64,000 nucleotides of DNA from Streptomyces fagopyri (GCF_009498275.1 NZ_CP045643.1:1984001-2048000), one strand, 5' to 3'. Shown: positions 15,588 to 23,859, numbered from the stretch's first letter. The notes: generated by a model not told the origin, from the letters alone. Program-made: numbers and translations.

Positions 15588-16292
15588 TCAGGCCATCGAC
15601 GATCCGGCCGCCCACAGGCCCCGGACATGGCCCAGATGCCGGGTCATGACCCTGCGCACGGCCTCCCCGTCCCGGTCCAGGAGCGCGTCGAGGAGTTCGA
15701 GGTGCTCCTCCGCGGAGTCCTGGAGACGGCCCGCCTCGACGAGGGCGTTGAGCCCGTAGAGACGCGAACGCTTGCGCAGGTCGCCGACCACCTCCACCAG
15801 ATGCGCGTTGCCCGCGAGGGCGAGCAGGCCGAGGTGGAAACGGATGTCCGCCTCGACGTACGCGATCAGGTCACCGGCCGCCGCCGCGGTCACGATCTCC
15901 CGGGCGGCCGGCCGCAGGGCCTCCAGGGACACCGGGTCGGCGGTGGTGGCCAGTCGCACCGTGGTGGGGATCTCGATGAGTGAGCGGATGTGCGTGTACT
16001 CGTCCAGCTGCTTCTCGGAGACCGCGGTGACCCGGAACCCCTTGTTGGGCACCGTGTCGACGAGGCCTTCCTTGGCGAGGTCGAGCATGGCCTCGCGCAC
16101 GGGCGTCGCCGAGACGCCGAAGCGGGCGGCGAGCGTCGGCGCGGAGTAGACCTCGCCGGCCCGCAGTTCACCGGCGATCAGCGCGGCCCGCAGGGCGTCG
16201 GCCACGCGCTCGCGGTAGCTGCTCTTCTTGCCGCCGAGCGTGGGCAGGGCGGCGGGAGCGGCGGAGGGTGCGCTGCTGCGCTGGGCGGGCAT
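15588..16292 (-). CDS. GntR-family (FCD) transcriptional regulator
   Basis: Repressor of 234 residues with an N-terminal winged helix (YRERVADALRAALIAGEL, then TLAARFGVSATPVREAMLDLAKEGLV) and a C-terminal FCD ligand domain, whose metal/ligand His and Asp are suggested by ADIRFHLGLLALAGN and EEHLELLDALL. ATG 16292 follows GAGGAGA. It lies at the downstream end of the hydroxyproline genes, which marks it as their likely regulator; FCD proteins often sense the amino acid or an early product. The candidate operator at 16347 is just upstream, on the racemase side. Confidence 0.92.
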   Translation of the reverse strand: MPAQRSSAPSAAPAALPTLGGKKSSYRERVADALRAALIAGELRAGEVYSAPTLAARFGVSATPVREAMLDLAKEGLVDTVPNKGFRVTAVSEKQLDEYTHIRSLIEIPTTVRLATTADPVSLEALRPAAREIVTAAAAGDLIAYVEADIRFHLGLLALAGNAHLVEVVGDLRKRSRLYGLNALVEAGRLQDSAEEHLELLDALLDRDGEAVRRVMTRHLGHVRGLWAAGSSMA

Positions 16293-16346
16293 GGGGTGTC
16301 TCCTCGTACGGGCCGGTGCGCCGGGCTGCTCGCACGGGCTTGTGCA

Positions 16347-16353
16347 ATGTCAC
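16347..16353. promoter_or_regulatory. ATGTCAC motif between GntR and racemase genes
   Basis: ATGTCAC lies in the short gap before the GntR gene, in TTGTGCAATGTCACGTGCC (from 16340). The same core occurs in two other intergenic regions of this cluster (18345 and 21441). A 7-base core alone is weak evidence. Confidence 0.35.
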
Positions 16354-16377
16354 GTGCCACCAGTATCTCCCGCGGTG

Positions 16378-17379
16378 CTACAGGATGAATCCGGCCGGGA
16401 AGGGGTCCGAGGGGTCCAGCAGGTACTGGGCGGTGCCGGTGATCCACGCGCGGCCGGTGAAGCTGGGCAGCACGGCGGGGACGCCGGCGACCTCGGTGGT
16501 GCCGAGCAGCCGCCCCGTGAACCGCGTCCCGATGAAGGACTCGTTCACGAACTCGGTGTGCAGCGGGAGTTCACCGCGTGCGTGCAGCTGCGCCATGCGC
16601 GCGCTGGTGCCGGTGCCGCAGGGCGAACGGTCGAACCAGCCGGGGTGGATCGCCATCGCGTGCCGCGAGTGCCGCGCGGTGGCGCCGGGCGCGTACAGGT
16701 GGACGTGGTGGCAGCCCCGGATGGTCGGGTCCTCCGGGTGGACGGGTTCGTCCTCGGCGTTGATGGCCTCCATGAGCGACAGGGCCGCCTTGAGGATGTC
16801 GTCCTGGCGGGACCGGTCGAAGGGCAGCCCGAGCCGCTCCAGCGGCAGGATCGCGTAGAAGTTGCCGCCGTACGCGAGGTCGTAGCCCACCGTCCGGCCG
16901 TCCGCCAGGGTGGCCTCGCGGTCGAGCCCGGCCGAGAAGGACGGCACGTTCCTGAGGGTGACCGCGCGGGCGGCACCGTCCTCGACCTCGACCTCGGCGA
17001 CGACCGGGCCGGCCGGGGTGTCGAGCCGGATCGTGGTGACGGGTTCGACGACCTCGACCATGCCGGTCTCCACCAGGACGGTGGCGACGCCGATCGTCCC
17101 GTGCCCGCACATCGGGAGGTAGCCCGACACCTCGATGTAGAGCACCCCGTAGTCGCAGTCCGGGCGGGTGGAGGGCTGGAGGACGGCGCCGCTCATCGCC
17201 GCGTGTCCGCGCGGCTCGTTCATCAGCAACTGCCTGATGTCGTCGCGGTGTTCGCGGAAGTACAGCCGCCGCTCGTTCATCGTCGCGCCGGGGACGGTAC
17301 CGATGCCGCCGGTGATCACCCGGGTGGGCATTCCCTCGGTGTGCGAGTCGACGGCGTGCAGGACGAGTTTGCTGCGCAT
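16378..17379 (-). CDS. Proline racemase family protein, probable 4-hydroxyproline 2-epimerase
   Basis: Cofactor-independent epimerase of 333 residues. Both catalytic cysteines are present, Cys91 in MCGHGTIG and Cys254 in SPCGTGTSA, so an active epimerase or racemase rather than the Thr-containing dehydratase form is expected. The neighbours (DHDPS-type deaminase, FAD/2Fe-2S dehydrogenase) identify the likely reaction: trans-4-hydroxy-L-proline to cis-4-hydroxy-D-proline. The ATG at 17379 has AAGGA just upstream; an open frame reaching 17811 runs into the DHDPS-type gene and is not used. It is cytosolic. It lies 46 bases after the deaminase gene, on the same transcript. Confidence 0.92.
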   Translation of the reverse strand: MRSKLVLHAVDSHTEGMPTRVITGGIGTVPGATMNERRLYFREHRDDIRQLLMNEPRGHAAMSGAVLQPSTRPDCDYGVLYIEVSGYLPMCGHGTIGVATVLVETGMVEVVEPVTTIRLDTPAGPVVAEVEVEDGAARAVTLRNVPSFSAGLDREATLADGRTVGYDLAYGGNFYAILPLERLGLPFDRSRQDDILKAALSLMEAINAEDEPVHPEDPTIRGCHHVHLYAPGATARHSRHAMAIHPGWFDRSPCGTGTSARMAQLHARGELPLHTEFVNESFIGTRFTGRLLGTTEVAGVPAVLPSFTGRAWITGTAQYLLDPSDPFPAGFIL

Positions 17380-17425
17380 GGGGTCCTTGACTCCTGGTGA
17401 TCGAGGGCGGTCGGGTGAGGGCGGT

Positions 17426-18322
17426 TCAGGCGAGGCCGGCCGCGACGGCCTTCTCGGTGGCCGCGCGCACGGCGGCCTCCTGCTCCGGCAGCAGCGGAAC
17501 ACGCGGCGGCCGCACCGGGCCGCCGGGCCGGCCGACGATGTCCATGGACAGCTTGATGGCCTGCACGAACTCGACCCGGGAGTCCCAGCGCAGCAGCGGG
17601 TGCAGCTGCCGGTAGAGCCGGCCGGCCGAGTCGAGGTCACCCGCGACGGCGGCGCGGTAGAGCTCGACGCCGGCGGCGGGCAGCGCGTTCGGGTACCCGG
17701 CCACCCAGCCCTTGGCGCCCGCCACGGCGAGTTCCAGGAGGACGTCGTCCGCACCGACCAGCAGGTCGAGTTCCGGGGCGAGTTCGGCGATCCGGTAAGC
17801 GCGCCGGACATCGCCGGAGAACTCCTTGACGGCGTGGACGAACCCTTCCGCGTGCAACTTCGCGAGGAGTTCGGGCACCAGGTCGACCTTGGTGTCGATC
17901 GGGTTGTTGTACGCGACGACCGGAAGGCCGGCCTCGGCGACCGCCGCGTAGTGGGCGAGGACGGAACGCTCGTCGGCGCGGTAGGCGTTGGGCGGCAGCA
18001 GCATCACGGATTCGCAGCCCGCGTCCCGGGCCTGTTCGGCCCAGCGGCGGGCCTCCGCGGAGCCGTAGGCGGCGACGCCGGGCATCACCCGGGAACCGCC
18101 GACCGCCGACACGGCCGTCTCGACGACCCGCGCGCGCTCCTCCGGCGTGAGCACCTGGTACTCGCCGAGCGAGCCGTTGGGGACGACTCCGTCGCAGCCG
18201 TTCTCGACGAGCCAGGCGCAGTGCGCGGCGTACCGGTCGTGGTTGACGGACAGGTCGTCGTTCAGCGGGAGCGCGGTGGCGACGAGGACGCCGTGCCAGG
18301 GACGGTTCTCGGTGATGGTCAT
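17426..18322 (-). CDS. DHDPS/NAL-family protein, probable 1-pyrroline-4-hydroxy-2-carboxylate deaminase
   Basis: Class I aldolase-like TIM barrel of 298 residues. The conserved Tyr138 (VVAYNNP) and Schiff-base Lys166 (AVKEFSGD) are present, and PNGSLGEYQVLTPEER is the usual phosphate/carboxylate loop. In hydroxyproline catabolism this family deaminates pyrroline-4-hydroxy-2-carboxylate to 2-oxoglutarate semialdehyde. ATG 18322 follows GAGAGGGAA; an ATG at 18352 is in frame but lies inside the candidate operator. The semialdehyde dehydrogenase needed to finish the route is not in the window. Confidence 0.88.
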   Translation of the reverse strand: MTITENRPWHGVLVATALPLNDDLSVNHDRYAAHCAWLVENGCDGVVPNGSLGEYQVLTPEERARVVETAVSAVGGSRVMPGVAAYGSAEARRWAEQARDAGCESVMLLPPNAYRADERSVLAHYAAVAEAGLPVVAYNNPIDTKVDLVPELLAKLHAEGFVHAVKEFSGDVRRAYRIAELAPELDLLVGADDVLLELAVAGAKGWVAGYPNALPAAGVELYRAAVAGDLDSAGRLYRQLHPLLRWDSRVEFVQAIKLSMDIVGRPGGPVRPPRVPLLPEQEAAVRAATEKAVAAGLA

Positions 18323-18344
18323 CAGCGGTTCCCTCTCAATGGGG

Positions 18345-18352
18345 TGTGACAT
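18345..18352. promoter_or_regulatory. TGTGACAT operator candidate before the deaminase gene
   Basis: TGTGACAT at 18345-18352 is the reverse complement of ATGTCACA found at 21441-21448 in the divergent promoter at the other end of the cluster. It lies 23 bases before the deaminase start. Confidence 0.45.
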
Positions 18353-18381
18353 TTTACTGAATGGCTGACGGCTGACGGCTC

Positions 18382-18426
18382 ACTGCTGAGCCTGACTGCT
18401 GACTCGACTGCTGATTTGACTGCTGA
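18382..18426. repeat. 12-13 bp tandem array between dehydrogenase and deaminase genes
   Basis: ACTGCTGA recurs at 18382, 18395, 18407 and 18419, so the period is 12-13 bases, within a longer CTGA-rich stretch (about 18361-18435). It lies upstream of the deaminase gene's candidate operator and does not code for a recognisable protein. Confidence 0.8.
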
Positions 18427-18500
18427 GGCTGACTGTCGGCTGCCGTGCGGCGGCGTGAGGTGCTGCGGGACGGTGCCGCGGAGCGCGGCCGGGGTGGCGC

Positions 18501-19994
18501 TCAGCCGTCCGTCGTCGCCTCCGTCCCGGCGAGCACCCCGAGGGGGACGGGGCGCGCCAACAGCCTTCGCACGGGGACCTGTTCGCAACCGGCGAGTCCG
18601 GCGACCGCGGGCTCGCACATCCGGCCCTGGCACCAGCCCATCCCCGCGCGGGTGAGCAGCTTCACGGTGCGTACGTCGCCCGCGCCCAGCTCGTCGACGG
18701 CCGCCCGGACCGACCCCGCGGTGACCTCCTCGCAGCGGCAGACGACCGTGTCGTCGGTGACCCGCTCCGTCCAGCGGGCGGGTGGCGCGTAGACGGTGTC
18801 GAGCGCGGCGGAGAACGCCCGCAGCCGCGTACGGGATCCGGTGGCCGCGGACCACTCGCGCGGGTCGGGCTCCGTGCCGTGCAGACGCGCGGCGATCGAG
18901 TGTCCCGCGATGTGGCCCTCGGCCAGCGACAGAGCCGCACCGCCGACGCCGGTGGTCTCGCCGGCGGCCCACACGCCCGGCACGTCGGTCCGCTGCTCCT
19001 CGTCGACGGGGACTCGCAGGCCCTCGACGCGGCAGCCGAGCGAGTCGGCCAGGTCTGTGTGCGGCAGCATGCCGTGTCCGACCGCGAGCGTGTCGCACGG
19101 GATGCGCCGCTCGGAGCCGGGCCTGACGCGCCCGTCGGGGTCGAGCGCGGCGACGGTCACGGCGACGAGCCGGTCCTCGCCGTGCGCCTCGACGACGGTG
19201 TGCCGCGTGCGCAGGCGGATGCGGTGCCGCAGGAGCCGCGCCGCGTACCCGGCGCCCTCGGCGACCTTGCCCGGCTGTGCGGCCAGCGCCCCGGCATGGC
19301 GCAGGAACGCGCGCGGGTCGGCCGACTCGACGAGCGCGGCGACCTCGACCCCGGCCGCGGCGAGCCCGGTCGCCACGGGCAGCAGCAGCGGGCCGGTGCC
19401 GGCCACGACAGCGGTGCGGCCCGGCACGACGAGCGACCCCTTGAGCATGGCCTGCGCACCCCCCGCGGCGATGACGCCGGGAAGGGTCCAGCCCGGGAAG
19501 GGCAGCACCTTCTCGTAGCCGCCGGTGGCCAGGAGCACCGCGTCGGCGCGAACGGTGCCGGGTTCCTCCTGGAAAGGACCTGTGAGCGCGTGCACGACGA
19601 ACCCGCCGGCGCTCGTGGACGGGTGCGCCGCCGCCCCGGAGCCTTCGAAAACCTCCACGCGCTCCACGCGCTCTTGGCGCTCTTGGCGCTCTTGGCGCTC
19701 TTGGCGCTCCACGAGCCATACATGATGGTCCGTCAGATGTGTGATCGTGCCCGCCTCCACCTGGTCGGCGAGCGCTCGCGACAGCCGTTCCCAGGTCCGC
19801 CACCCATGGTGCGGGACCCGCGGGCGCCGCGCCCGCAGCCCGGCCGCGGACTGCCGGTAGAACTGTCCGCCCGCCCGGGGGGCCGAGTCGATCAGGGTGA
19901 CCCGGACCCCGCGTCCCGCCGCGGCCAGGGCGGCGGCCAGGCCCGCCGGACCCGCGCCGATCACCGCGAGACGTGCCCGCTCAGCAGCCGTCAT
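18501..19994 (-). CDS. FAD/NAD(P)-binding oxidoreductase with BFD-like 2Fe-2S domain (hydroxyproline dehydrogenase subunit)
   Basis: Subunit of an HcnABC/LhpBEF-type dehydrogenase, 497 residues. It begins with a dinucleotide-binding motif VIGAGPAGLAAALAAAG and has a second such fold around VVPGRTAVVAGTGPLLLPVA. The C-terminus carries a BFD-like 2Fe-2S site: CRCEEVTAG, then GMGWCQGRMC. In the known complexes it accepts electrons from the oxidase-type subunit. The ATG at 19994 overlaps the stop of the ferredoxin-like gene by 14 bases. A 9-base tandem repeat adds a run of Gln-Glu-Arg residues near 110-130. Nearest route: oxidation of cis-4-hydroxy-D-proline; opine or glycine oxidation is an alternative for this family. 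Confidence 0.88.
   Translation of the reverse strand: MTAAERARLAVIGAGPAGLAAALAAAGRGVRVTLIDSAPRAGGQFYRQSAAGLRARRPRVPHHGWRTWERLSRALADQVEAGTITHLTDHHVWLVERQERQERQERQERVERVEVFEGSGAAAHPSTSAGGFVVHALTGPFQEEPGTVRADAVLLATGGYEKVLPFPGWTLPGVIAAGGAQAMLKGSLVVPGRTAVVAGTGPLLLPVATGLAAAGVEVAALVESADPRAFLRHAGALAAQPGKVAEGAGYAARLLRHRIRLRTRHTVVEAHGEDRLVAVTVAALDPDGRVRPGSERRIPCDTLAVGHGMLPHTDLADSLGCRVEGLRVPVDEEQRTDVPGVWAAGETTGVGGAALSLAEGHIAGHSIAARLHGTEPDPREWSAATGSRTRLRAFSAALDTVYAPPARWTERVTDDTVVCRCEEVTAGSVRAAVDELGAGDVRTVKLLTRAGMGWCQGRMCEPAVAGLAGCEQVPVRRLLARPVPLGVLAGTEATTDG
19653..19715. repeat. In-frame 9-bp tandem array inside the oxidoreductase gene
   Basis: Seven 9-base units: two of CTCCACGCG, four of CTCTTGGCG and a final CTCCACGAG. 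They encode alternating Arg, Glu and Gln/Val on the minus strand. The period is a multiple of three, so copy change keeps the gene open. Confidence 0.92.
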
Positions 19995-20283
19995 GTCCGG
20001 TCCCCTCCTGCGTGCGGATGGCGTCGCCCGGTCGCACCGGCACCAGGCAGGCCCGTTGGTTGGGGCGGTCGTTGACGGTCACCAGGCACTCGAAGCAGAC
20101 GCCGATGCCGCACAGGACTCCGCGCGGCCGCCCCGAACCCCGGGTGGTGCGCCACGAGATGACCCCCGCCGTCCACAGTGCGGCGGCGACGGTCTGCCCC
20201 GGCAGCGCGGTGATCGCGCGCCCGTCCAGGGTGACGGTGAAAGCGGGCCCGGGCTCGGCGCCCGCCGGCTCCAGGGGGTTCAC
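19981..20283 (-). CDS. Small 2Fe-2S ferredoxin-like subunit of the dehydrogenase
   Basis: Protein of 100 residues with a plant-type 2Fe-2S motif: Cys-x4-Cys-x2-Cys in VLCGIGVCFECLV, and the fourth Cys in NQRACLVPV. It matches the small HcnA-like subunit that sits between the FAD oxidase and the NAD(P)/BFD subunit in this dehydrogenase type. GTG at 20283 overlaps the stop of the FAD oxidase gene (GTGA), and its end overlaps the next gene by 14 bases. The three genes are thus translationally coupled in fixed order, which supports a heterotrimer. Confidence 0.9.
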   Translation of the reverse strand: MNPLEPAGAEPGPAFTVTLDGRAITALPGQTVAAALWTAGVISWRTTRGSGRPRGVLCGIGVCFECLVTVNDRPNQRACLVPVRPGDAIRTQEGTGHDGC

Positions 20284-21431
20284 ACGGCCTCCGGCGGGAA
20301 GCGGTCGGGGCGGAACGGCGTGAGGTCCAGGTCGGGCGTCACGCCGGCGAGCACCTGGGCGATCAGATGTCCGGTGCCGGCGGCGAGACCGATTCCCGCT
20401 CCCTCGTGCCCGCAGGCGTGAAAAAGTCCTGGCACCCGCGGATCGGGGCCGATCGCCGGCAGGTGGTCGGGCATGTACGGGCGGAATCCCAGGTACGCGC
20501 GCAGGGCGCGGACGTCCGCCAGGAACGGGAAGAGCCGGATCGCCCCCGCCGCCAGCGCCCGTACGGCCGGCAGCGAGAAGGAGCGGTCGAAGCCCACCCG
20601 TTCGCGGCTCGCGCCGATCAGCACCGGGCCCGCCGCCGTCCCCTCCACGACCGGCGAGGTCTGCAGCGCCGCCGAGTCGCTGGCCACGTCGGCGACGTAG
20701 TCCGCGGCGTACACCTTGTGCCGCACCCGCAGCGGCAGCGGCTCCGTCACCAGCACGAAGCCGCGCCGGGGCAGCACGGGCAGCCGTACGCCCGCGAGCG
20801 CGGCCACCGCGGAACCCCAGGTCCCCGCGGCGTTCACCACCACCGGCGCGTGCAGGTCCCCCCGGTCGGTCCGCGCGCCCCGGACCGATCCGTCCGCCGC
20901 GCGCAGCACTTCGGTCACGGTCCGGCCGGTGAGCAGCCGGGCGCCCGAGGCGCGCGCCAGATGGGCGGCGGCCAGCGCCGGCATCACTTGGGTGTCCTGC
21001 GGATAGTGCACGGCACCCGCCAGGCCGGGCGCCAGGTGCGGTTCCAGGTCGTGGAGCCGGTCCGCCGCGACCGGTACGGCCGAGACGCCGGCCTTCCGCT
21101 GCCCCGCCGCGAACGTCTCCAGCGCGGTCAGTCCGTCGGGCGTCGAGGCCACCACGACGCCGCCCTTGGCCTCGTACTCGACGACCGTGCCCAGTTCTTC
21201 CCCGAGGCCGGACCACAGGCGCCCCGACAGCAGCGCGAGGTCGAGCTCGGGACCGGGCTCCTTGTCGGAGACGAGCAGATTGCCCTCGCCGGCCCCGGTG
21301 GTGCCGCCGGCCACGGGACCGCGGTCCACGAGCGTCACGTCGAGGCCCGCCCGAGCCGCGTAAAGGGCGCAGGCCGAGCCCACCATTCCGGCTCCGACCA
21401 CCACGACATCGCAGGTCAGTCGCTTGCTCAC
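20280..21431 (-). CDS. FAD-dependent D-amino-acid-oxidase-type subunit (hydroxyproline dehydrogenase)
   Basis: Catalytic-type subunit of 383 residues in the DAO/glycine oxidase family. The FAD site VVVVGAGMVGSACALYAARAG is at the N-terminus, and GHEGAGIGLAAGTG near the end is the usual second FAD contact. In this gene order it should oxidise cis-4-hydroxy-D-proline and pass electrons to the 2Fe-2S subunit. It begins with GTG at 21431, only 10 bases from the motif at 21441-21449. No ribosome binding site is visible, so the message may be leaderless, which is common in Streptomyces. It is the first gene of the minus-strand operon. Confidence 0.88.
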   Translation of the reverse strand: MSKRLTCDVVVVGAGMVGSACALYAARAGLDVTLVDRGPVAGGTTGAGEGNLLVSDKEPGPELDLALLSGRLWSGLGEELGTVVEYEAKGGVVVASTPDGLTALETFAAGQRKAGVSAVPVAADRLHDLEPHLAPGLAGAVHYPQDTQVMPALAAAHLARASGARLLTGRTVTEVLRAADGSVRGARTDRGDLHAPVVVNAAGTWGSAVAALAGVRLPVLPRRGFVLVTEPLPLRVRHKVYAADYVADVASDSAALQTSPVVEGTAAGPVLIGASRERVGFDRSFSLPAVRALAAGAIRLFPFLADVRALRAYLGFRPYMPDHLPAIGPDPRVPGLFHACGHEGAGIGLAAGTGHLIAQVLAGVTPDLDLTPFRPDRFPPEAV

Positions 21432-21440
21432 GTCAGTACT

Positions 21441-21449
21441 ATGTCACAT
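21441..21449. promoter_or_regulatory. ATGTCACAT operator candidate in the divergent promoter
   Basis: ATGTCACAT lies in the gap between the oppositely transcribed oxidase and aminopeptidase genes. A repressor bound here could control both. It shares eight bases with the site at 18345-18352. Confidence 0.5.
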
Positions 21450-21512
21450 GCTTCTACGGGTGGGAACAGTGCTGAGTCCCGCCCGGACCGACCGACAGAA
21501 GAGGTGCCCACC

Positions 21513-22934
21513 GTGGCCAAGGCCCGGAAGAACGGTCTGTACCGAGAGATCTCCGAGGAACTGTCCGCCCTGATGCGCTCGGGCTGGGCGGACACCGAGC
21601 GGCGCGACGTACAGCTGGTCGAGCAGGCGCCGTACGCGGCGCGCCGCCGTGCCGCTCTGAGCGCGCTCTTCCCCGGCGAGCGGCTCGTCATCCCCTCCGG
21701 AAGCCTCAGGATCCGCTCGAACGACAGCCATTACCCGTTCCGCCCGTACACCGGCTACGTCCATCTGACGGGCGACCGGTCCCGGGACTGCGCCCTGGTC
21801 CTCGAACCCCGGCCCGAGGGCGGTCACGACGCGTACTGCTACCGGCTCCCCCGTGACGGCCGGGACACCGACACGTTCTGGACCGGCATGACCGCCGAGC
21901 TGTGGACGGGCCGCCGCAGCTCCCTCGCCGAGTCGGAACGCGAACTCGGCCTCGCCTGCCGGGACATCCGCGCGCTGCCCGGACTTCTGCGGGACACCTC
22001 CGCGCCGACCCGCGCGATACGCGGTCACGACCCCGCGCTGGACGCAACGCTCGGCACGCCCGACGAGCGGGCCACCGAGCGGGACGAGGGACTGGAGGAG
22101 GCGCTGTCCGGTCTGCGGCTGGTCAAGGACGCCTGGGAGATCGGCGAGATGCGCCGGGCCGTGGACTCAACGGTGCGCGGGTTCACCGACGTCGTCAGGG
22201 AGTTGTCCCAGGCGGTGGCCACTTCGGAGCGCTGGATCGAGGGCACCTTCTTCCGCCGCGCCCGGGTCGAGGGCAACGACGTCGGCTACGGCTCCATCTG
22301 CGCCGCGGGCGAGCACGCCACGATCATGCACTGGACGGACAACGACGGTCCGGTCCGTCCAGGTGAACTGCTCCTGCTCGACGCGGGCGTGGAGACCCGC
22401 ACCCTGTACACCGCCGACGTCACCCGCACCCTCCCGATCAGCGGCACGTTCAGCCCGCTCCAGCGGAAGGTCTACGACGCGGTGTACGAGGCCCAGGAGG
22501 CCGGGATGGCCGCGGTGAAGCCGGGCGCCGGGTACCGCGACTTCCATGAGGCGGCCCAGCGGTCGATGACCGAACGGCTGGTGGCCTGGGGCCTGGTCGA
22601 GGGGCCGGCCGAGCGCGCCTACGAGCTGGGCCTGCAGCGCCGTTTCACCATGGCGGGCACCGGTCACATGCTCGGCCTCGACGTGCACGACTGCGCTCAG
22701 GCCCGCAACGAGGACTACGTCGACGGGTTGCTGGAGCCGGGCATGGTGCTGACCGTGGAGCCGGGCCTCTACTTCCAGGCGGACGACCTGACCGTGCCCG
22801 AGGAGTGGCGCGGCATCGGGGTCCGGATCGAGGACGACCTGCTGGTCACCGCCGACGGCTACGAGAACCTGTCGGGCGGGCTGCCGCGCTCGGCCGCCGA
22901 GGTCGAGGCCTGGATGCGGGAGTTCGCCGGCTAG
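21513..22934 (+). CDS. M24 family Xaa-Pro aminopeptidase
   Basis: Metal-dependent peptidase that removes the N-terminal residue before proline. From GTG 21513 it is 473 residues. The N-terminal creatinase-like domain is followed by the pita-bread domain with all five metal ligands: Asp in LLLDAGVE, Asp in TADVTRT, His in TGHMLGLDVHD, Glu in TVEPGLYF and Glu in RIEDDLLV. GAGG at 21501 supports the start at 21513; an ATG at 21441 is in frame but lies in the operator. Divergence from the hydroxyproline genes suggests it frees Pro or Hyp from collagen-type peptides. Confidence 0.9.
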   Translation: MAKARKNGLYREISEELSALMRSGWADTERRDVQLVEQAPYAARRRAALSALFPGERLVIPSGSLRIRSNDSHYPFRPYTGYVHLTGDRSRDCALVLEPRPEGGHDAYCYRLPRDGRDTDTFWTGMTAELWTGRRSSLAESERELGLACRDIRALPGLLRDTSAPTRAIRGHDPALDATLGTPDERATERDEGLEEALSGLRLVKDAWEIGEMRRAVDSTVRGFTDVVRELSQAVATSERWIEGTFFRRARVEGNDVGYGSICAAGEHATIMHWTDNDGPVRPGELLLLDAGVETRTLYTADVTRTLPISGTFSPLQRKVYDAVYEAQEAGMAAVKPGAGYRDFHEAAQRSMTERLVAWGLVEGPAERAYELGLQRRFTMAGTGHMLGLDVHDCAQARNEDYVDGLLEPGMVLTVEPGLYFQADDLTVPEEWRGIGVRIEDDLLVTADGYENLSGGLPRSAAEVEAWMREFAG

Positions 22935-22943
22935 CCGGACCCG

Positions 22944-22981
22944 CCCGGTGCCGGACCCTCGACCGAGGGCCCGGCACCGGG
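22944..22981. terminator. Bidirectional terminator hairpin
   Basis: CCCGGTGCCGG (22944-22954) pairs perfectly with CCGGCACCGGG (22971-22981), and CCCTC/GAGGG extend the stem inward. It lies between two convergent gene ends (stops at 22934 and 22984) and can serve both. Confidence 0.85.
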
Positions 22982-22983
22982 CG

Positions 22984-23640
22984 TCAGACGACCCTGAGGT
23001 GGGTGCCGCCGAGGCGCGTCCGGGTGATCCCGCGTGGCGGCGGAGTACCGCGGCGCGTCTCGCGCAGGACCAGGGTCATCCGCGTGTAGCCCATGTCCTG
23101 GAGGTTCTTGGGGGTCTCGTCGACGATCCGGCAGTGCGTGCGCCCCCAGCGGGGGTCGGGGTGGATCAACGGCCGTACCGCGCCGTCGTGCTGGACGGCG
23201 TCCTGCCCGACCGCGCGGATCCAGTGCGGCAGGCCGTGCCGGTAGGCCGCCTCCATGATCGGGTCCTGGGCGATGTCCCGGCGGACCGACTGCAACCCCC
23301 GGTCCTGCCCGTCACGCTCCACGGCGGCGGCGAAGTGCGCCAGCATCGGCAGGCACCAGCTGGCCTCGTGGTCGCCGAGGACGGTGGCCGCGTCCGGGTG
23401 GAACAGGACGAACCGGAGGAAGTTGTCGCCGGGCATCGCCGTCGGATGCGGGCCGACTCCGCCGAAAAGTGTCTCGAACGCGGCGTTGGACAGGACGACG
23501 TCCCAGCGGTGGTCGAAGACGACGGAGGGGAACGACACGGCATCGAGGAGTGCGGCGTAGTCCTGGAGATACGCCTGAGCCTCGGGGCTCTCGGGGACAG
23601 GTCGCGGCTGGGACCGCTGCCTTCCTGCCTGGTACGCCAT
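22984..23640 (-). CDS. MmyB-like ligand-binding domain protein without DNA-binding domain
   Basis: Protein of 218 residues that matches the C-terminal ligand-binding domain of MmyB-type XRE regulators (PAS-like fold): SFPSVVFDHRWDVVLSNAAFETLFG, then NFLRFVLFHPDA and further on LIHPDPRWGRTHCRIVDETP. Those regulators normally carry a helix-turn-helix in front; here none is present. ATG 23640 follows GGGAGG-type purines (plus-strand complement near 23641-23655). It diverges from the XRE/ImmA-like cluster at 23860, which encodes a separate helix-turn-helix protein, so the two could work together. Binding of a fatty acid or acyl chain is known for related domains, and is inference here. Confidence 0.75.
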   Translation of the reverse strand: MAYQAGRQRSQPRPVPESPEAQAYLQDYAALLDAVSFPSVVFDHRWDVVLSNAAFETLFGGVGPHPTAMPGDNFLRFVLFHPDAATVLGDHEASWCLPMLAHFAAAVERDGQDRGLQSVRRDIAQDPIMEAAYRHGLPHWIRAVGQDAVQHDGAVRPLIHPDPRWGRTHCRIVDETPKNLQDMGYTRMTLVLRETRRGTPPPRGITRTRLGGTHLRVV

Positions 23641-23859
23641 CGGGAGGTCACCCCTCTTGCCTATGCGGCCTTCACGCGGCGCCCCGATCCTGCTGCCCGA
23701 AGCTCAGTCGTGTCAACTATCGTGGCATTTGGCGCTTGTTGACGGCTGATTCGCGCCACAGTTGTGGCGAGACCTGGATGTGAGTTCGAGCGAGCGACTA
23801 GTCTCCGGGGGTCCTGAGCATCATGTGAGAGACCTGAGAGAGACGTAGGAGATCTGTCG

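Noticed and set aside
20367..21512. Longer start for the Xaa-Pro aminopeptidase
   Set aside because: The extra frame lies antisense to the oxidase gene and crosses the candidate operator; the creatinase-like domain starts after 21513.
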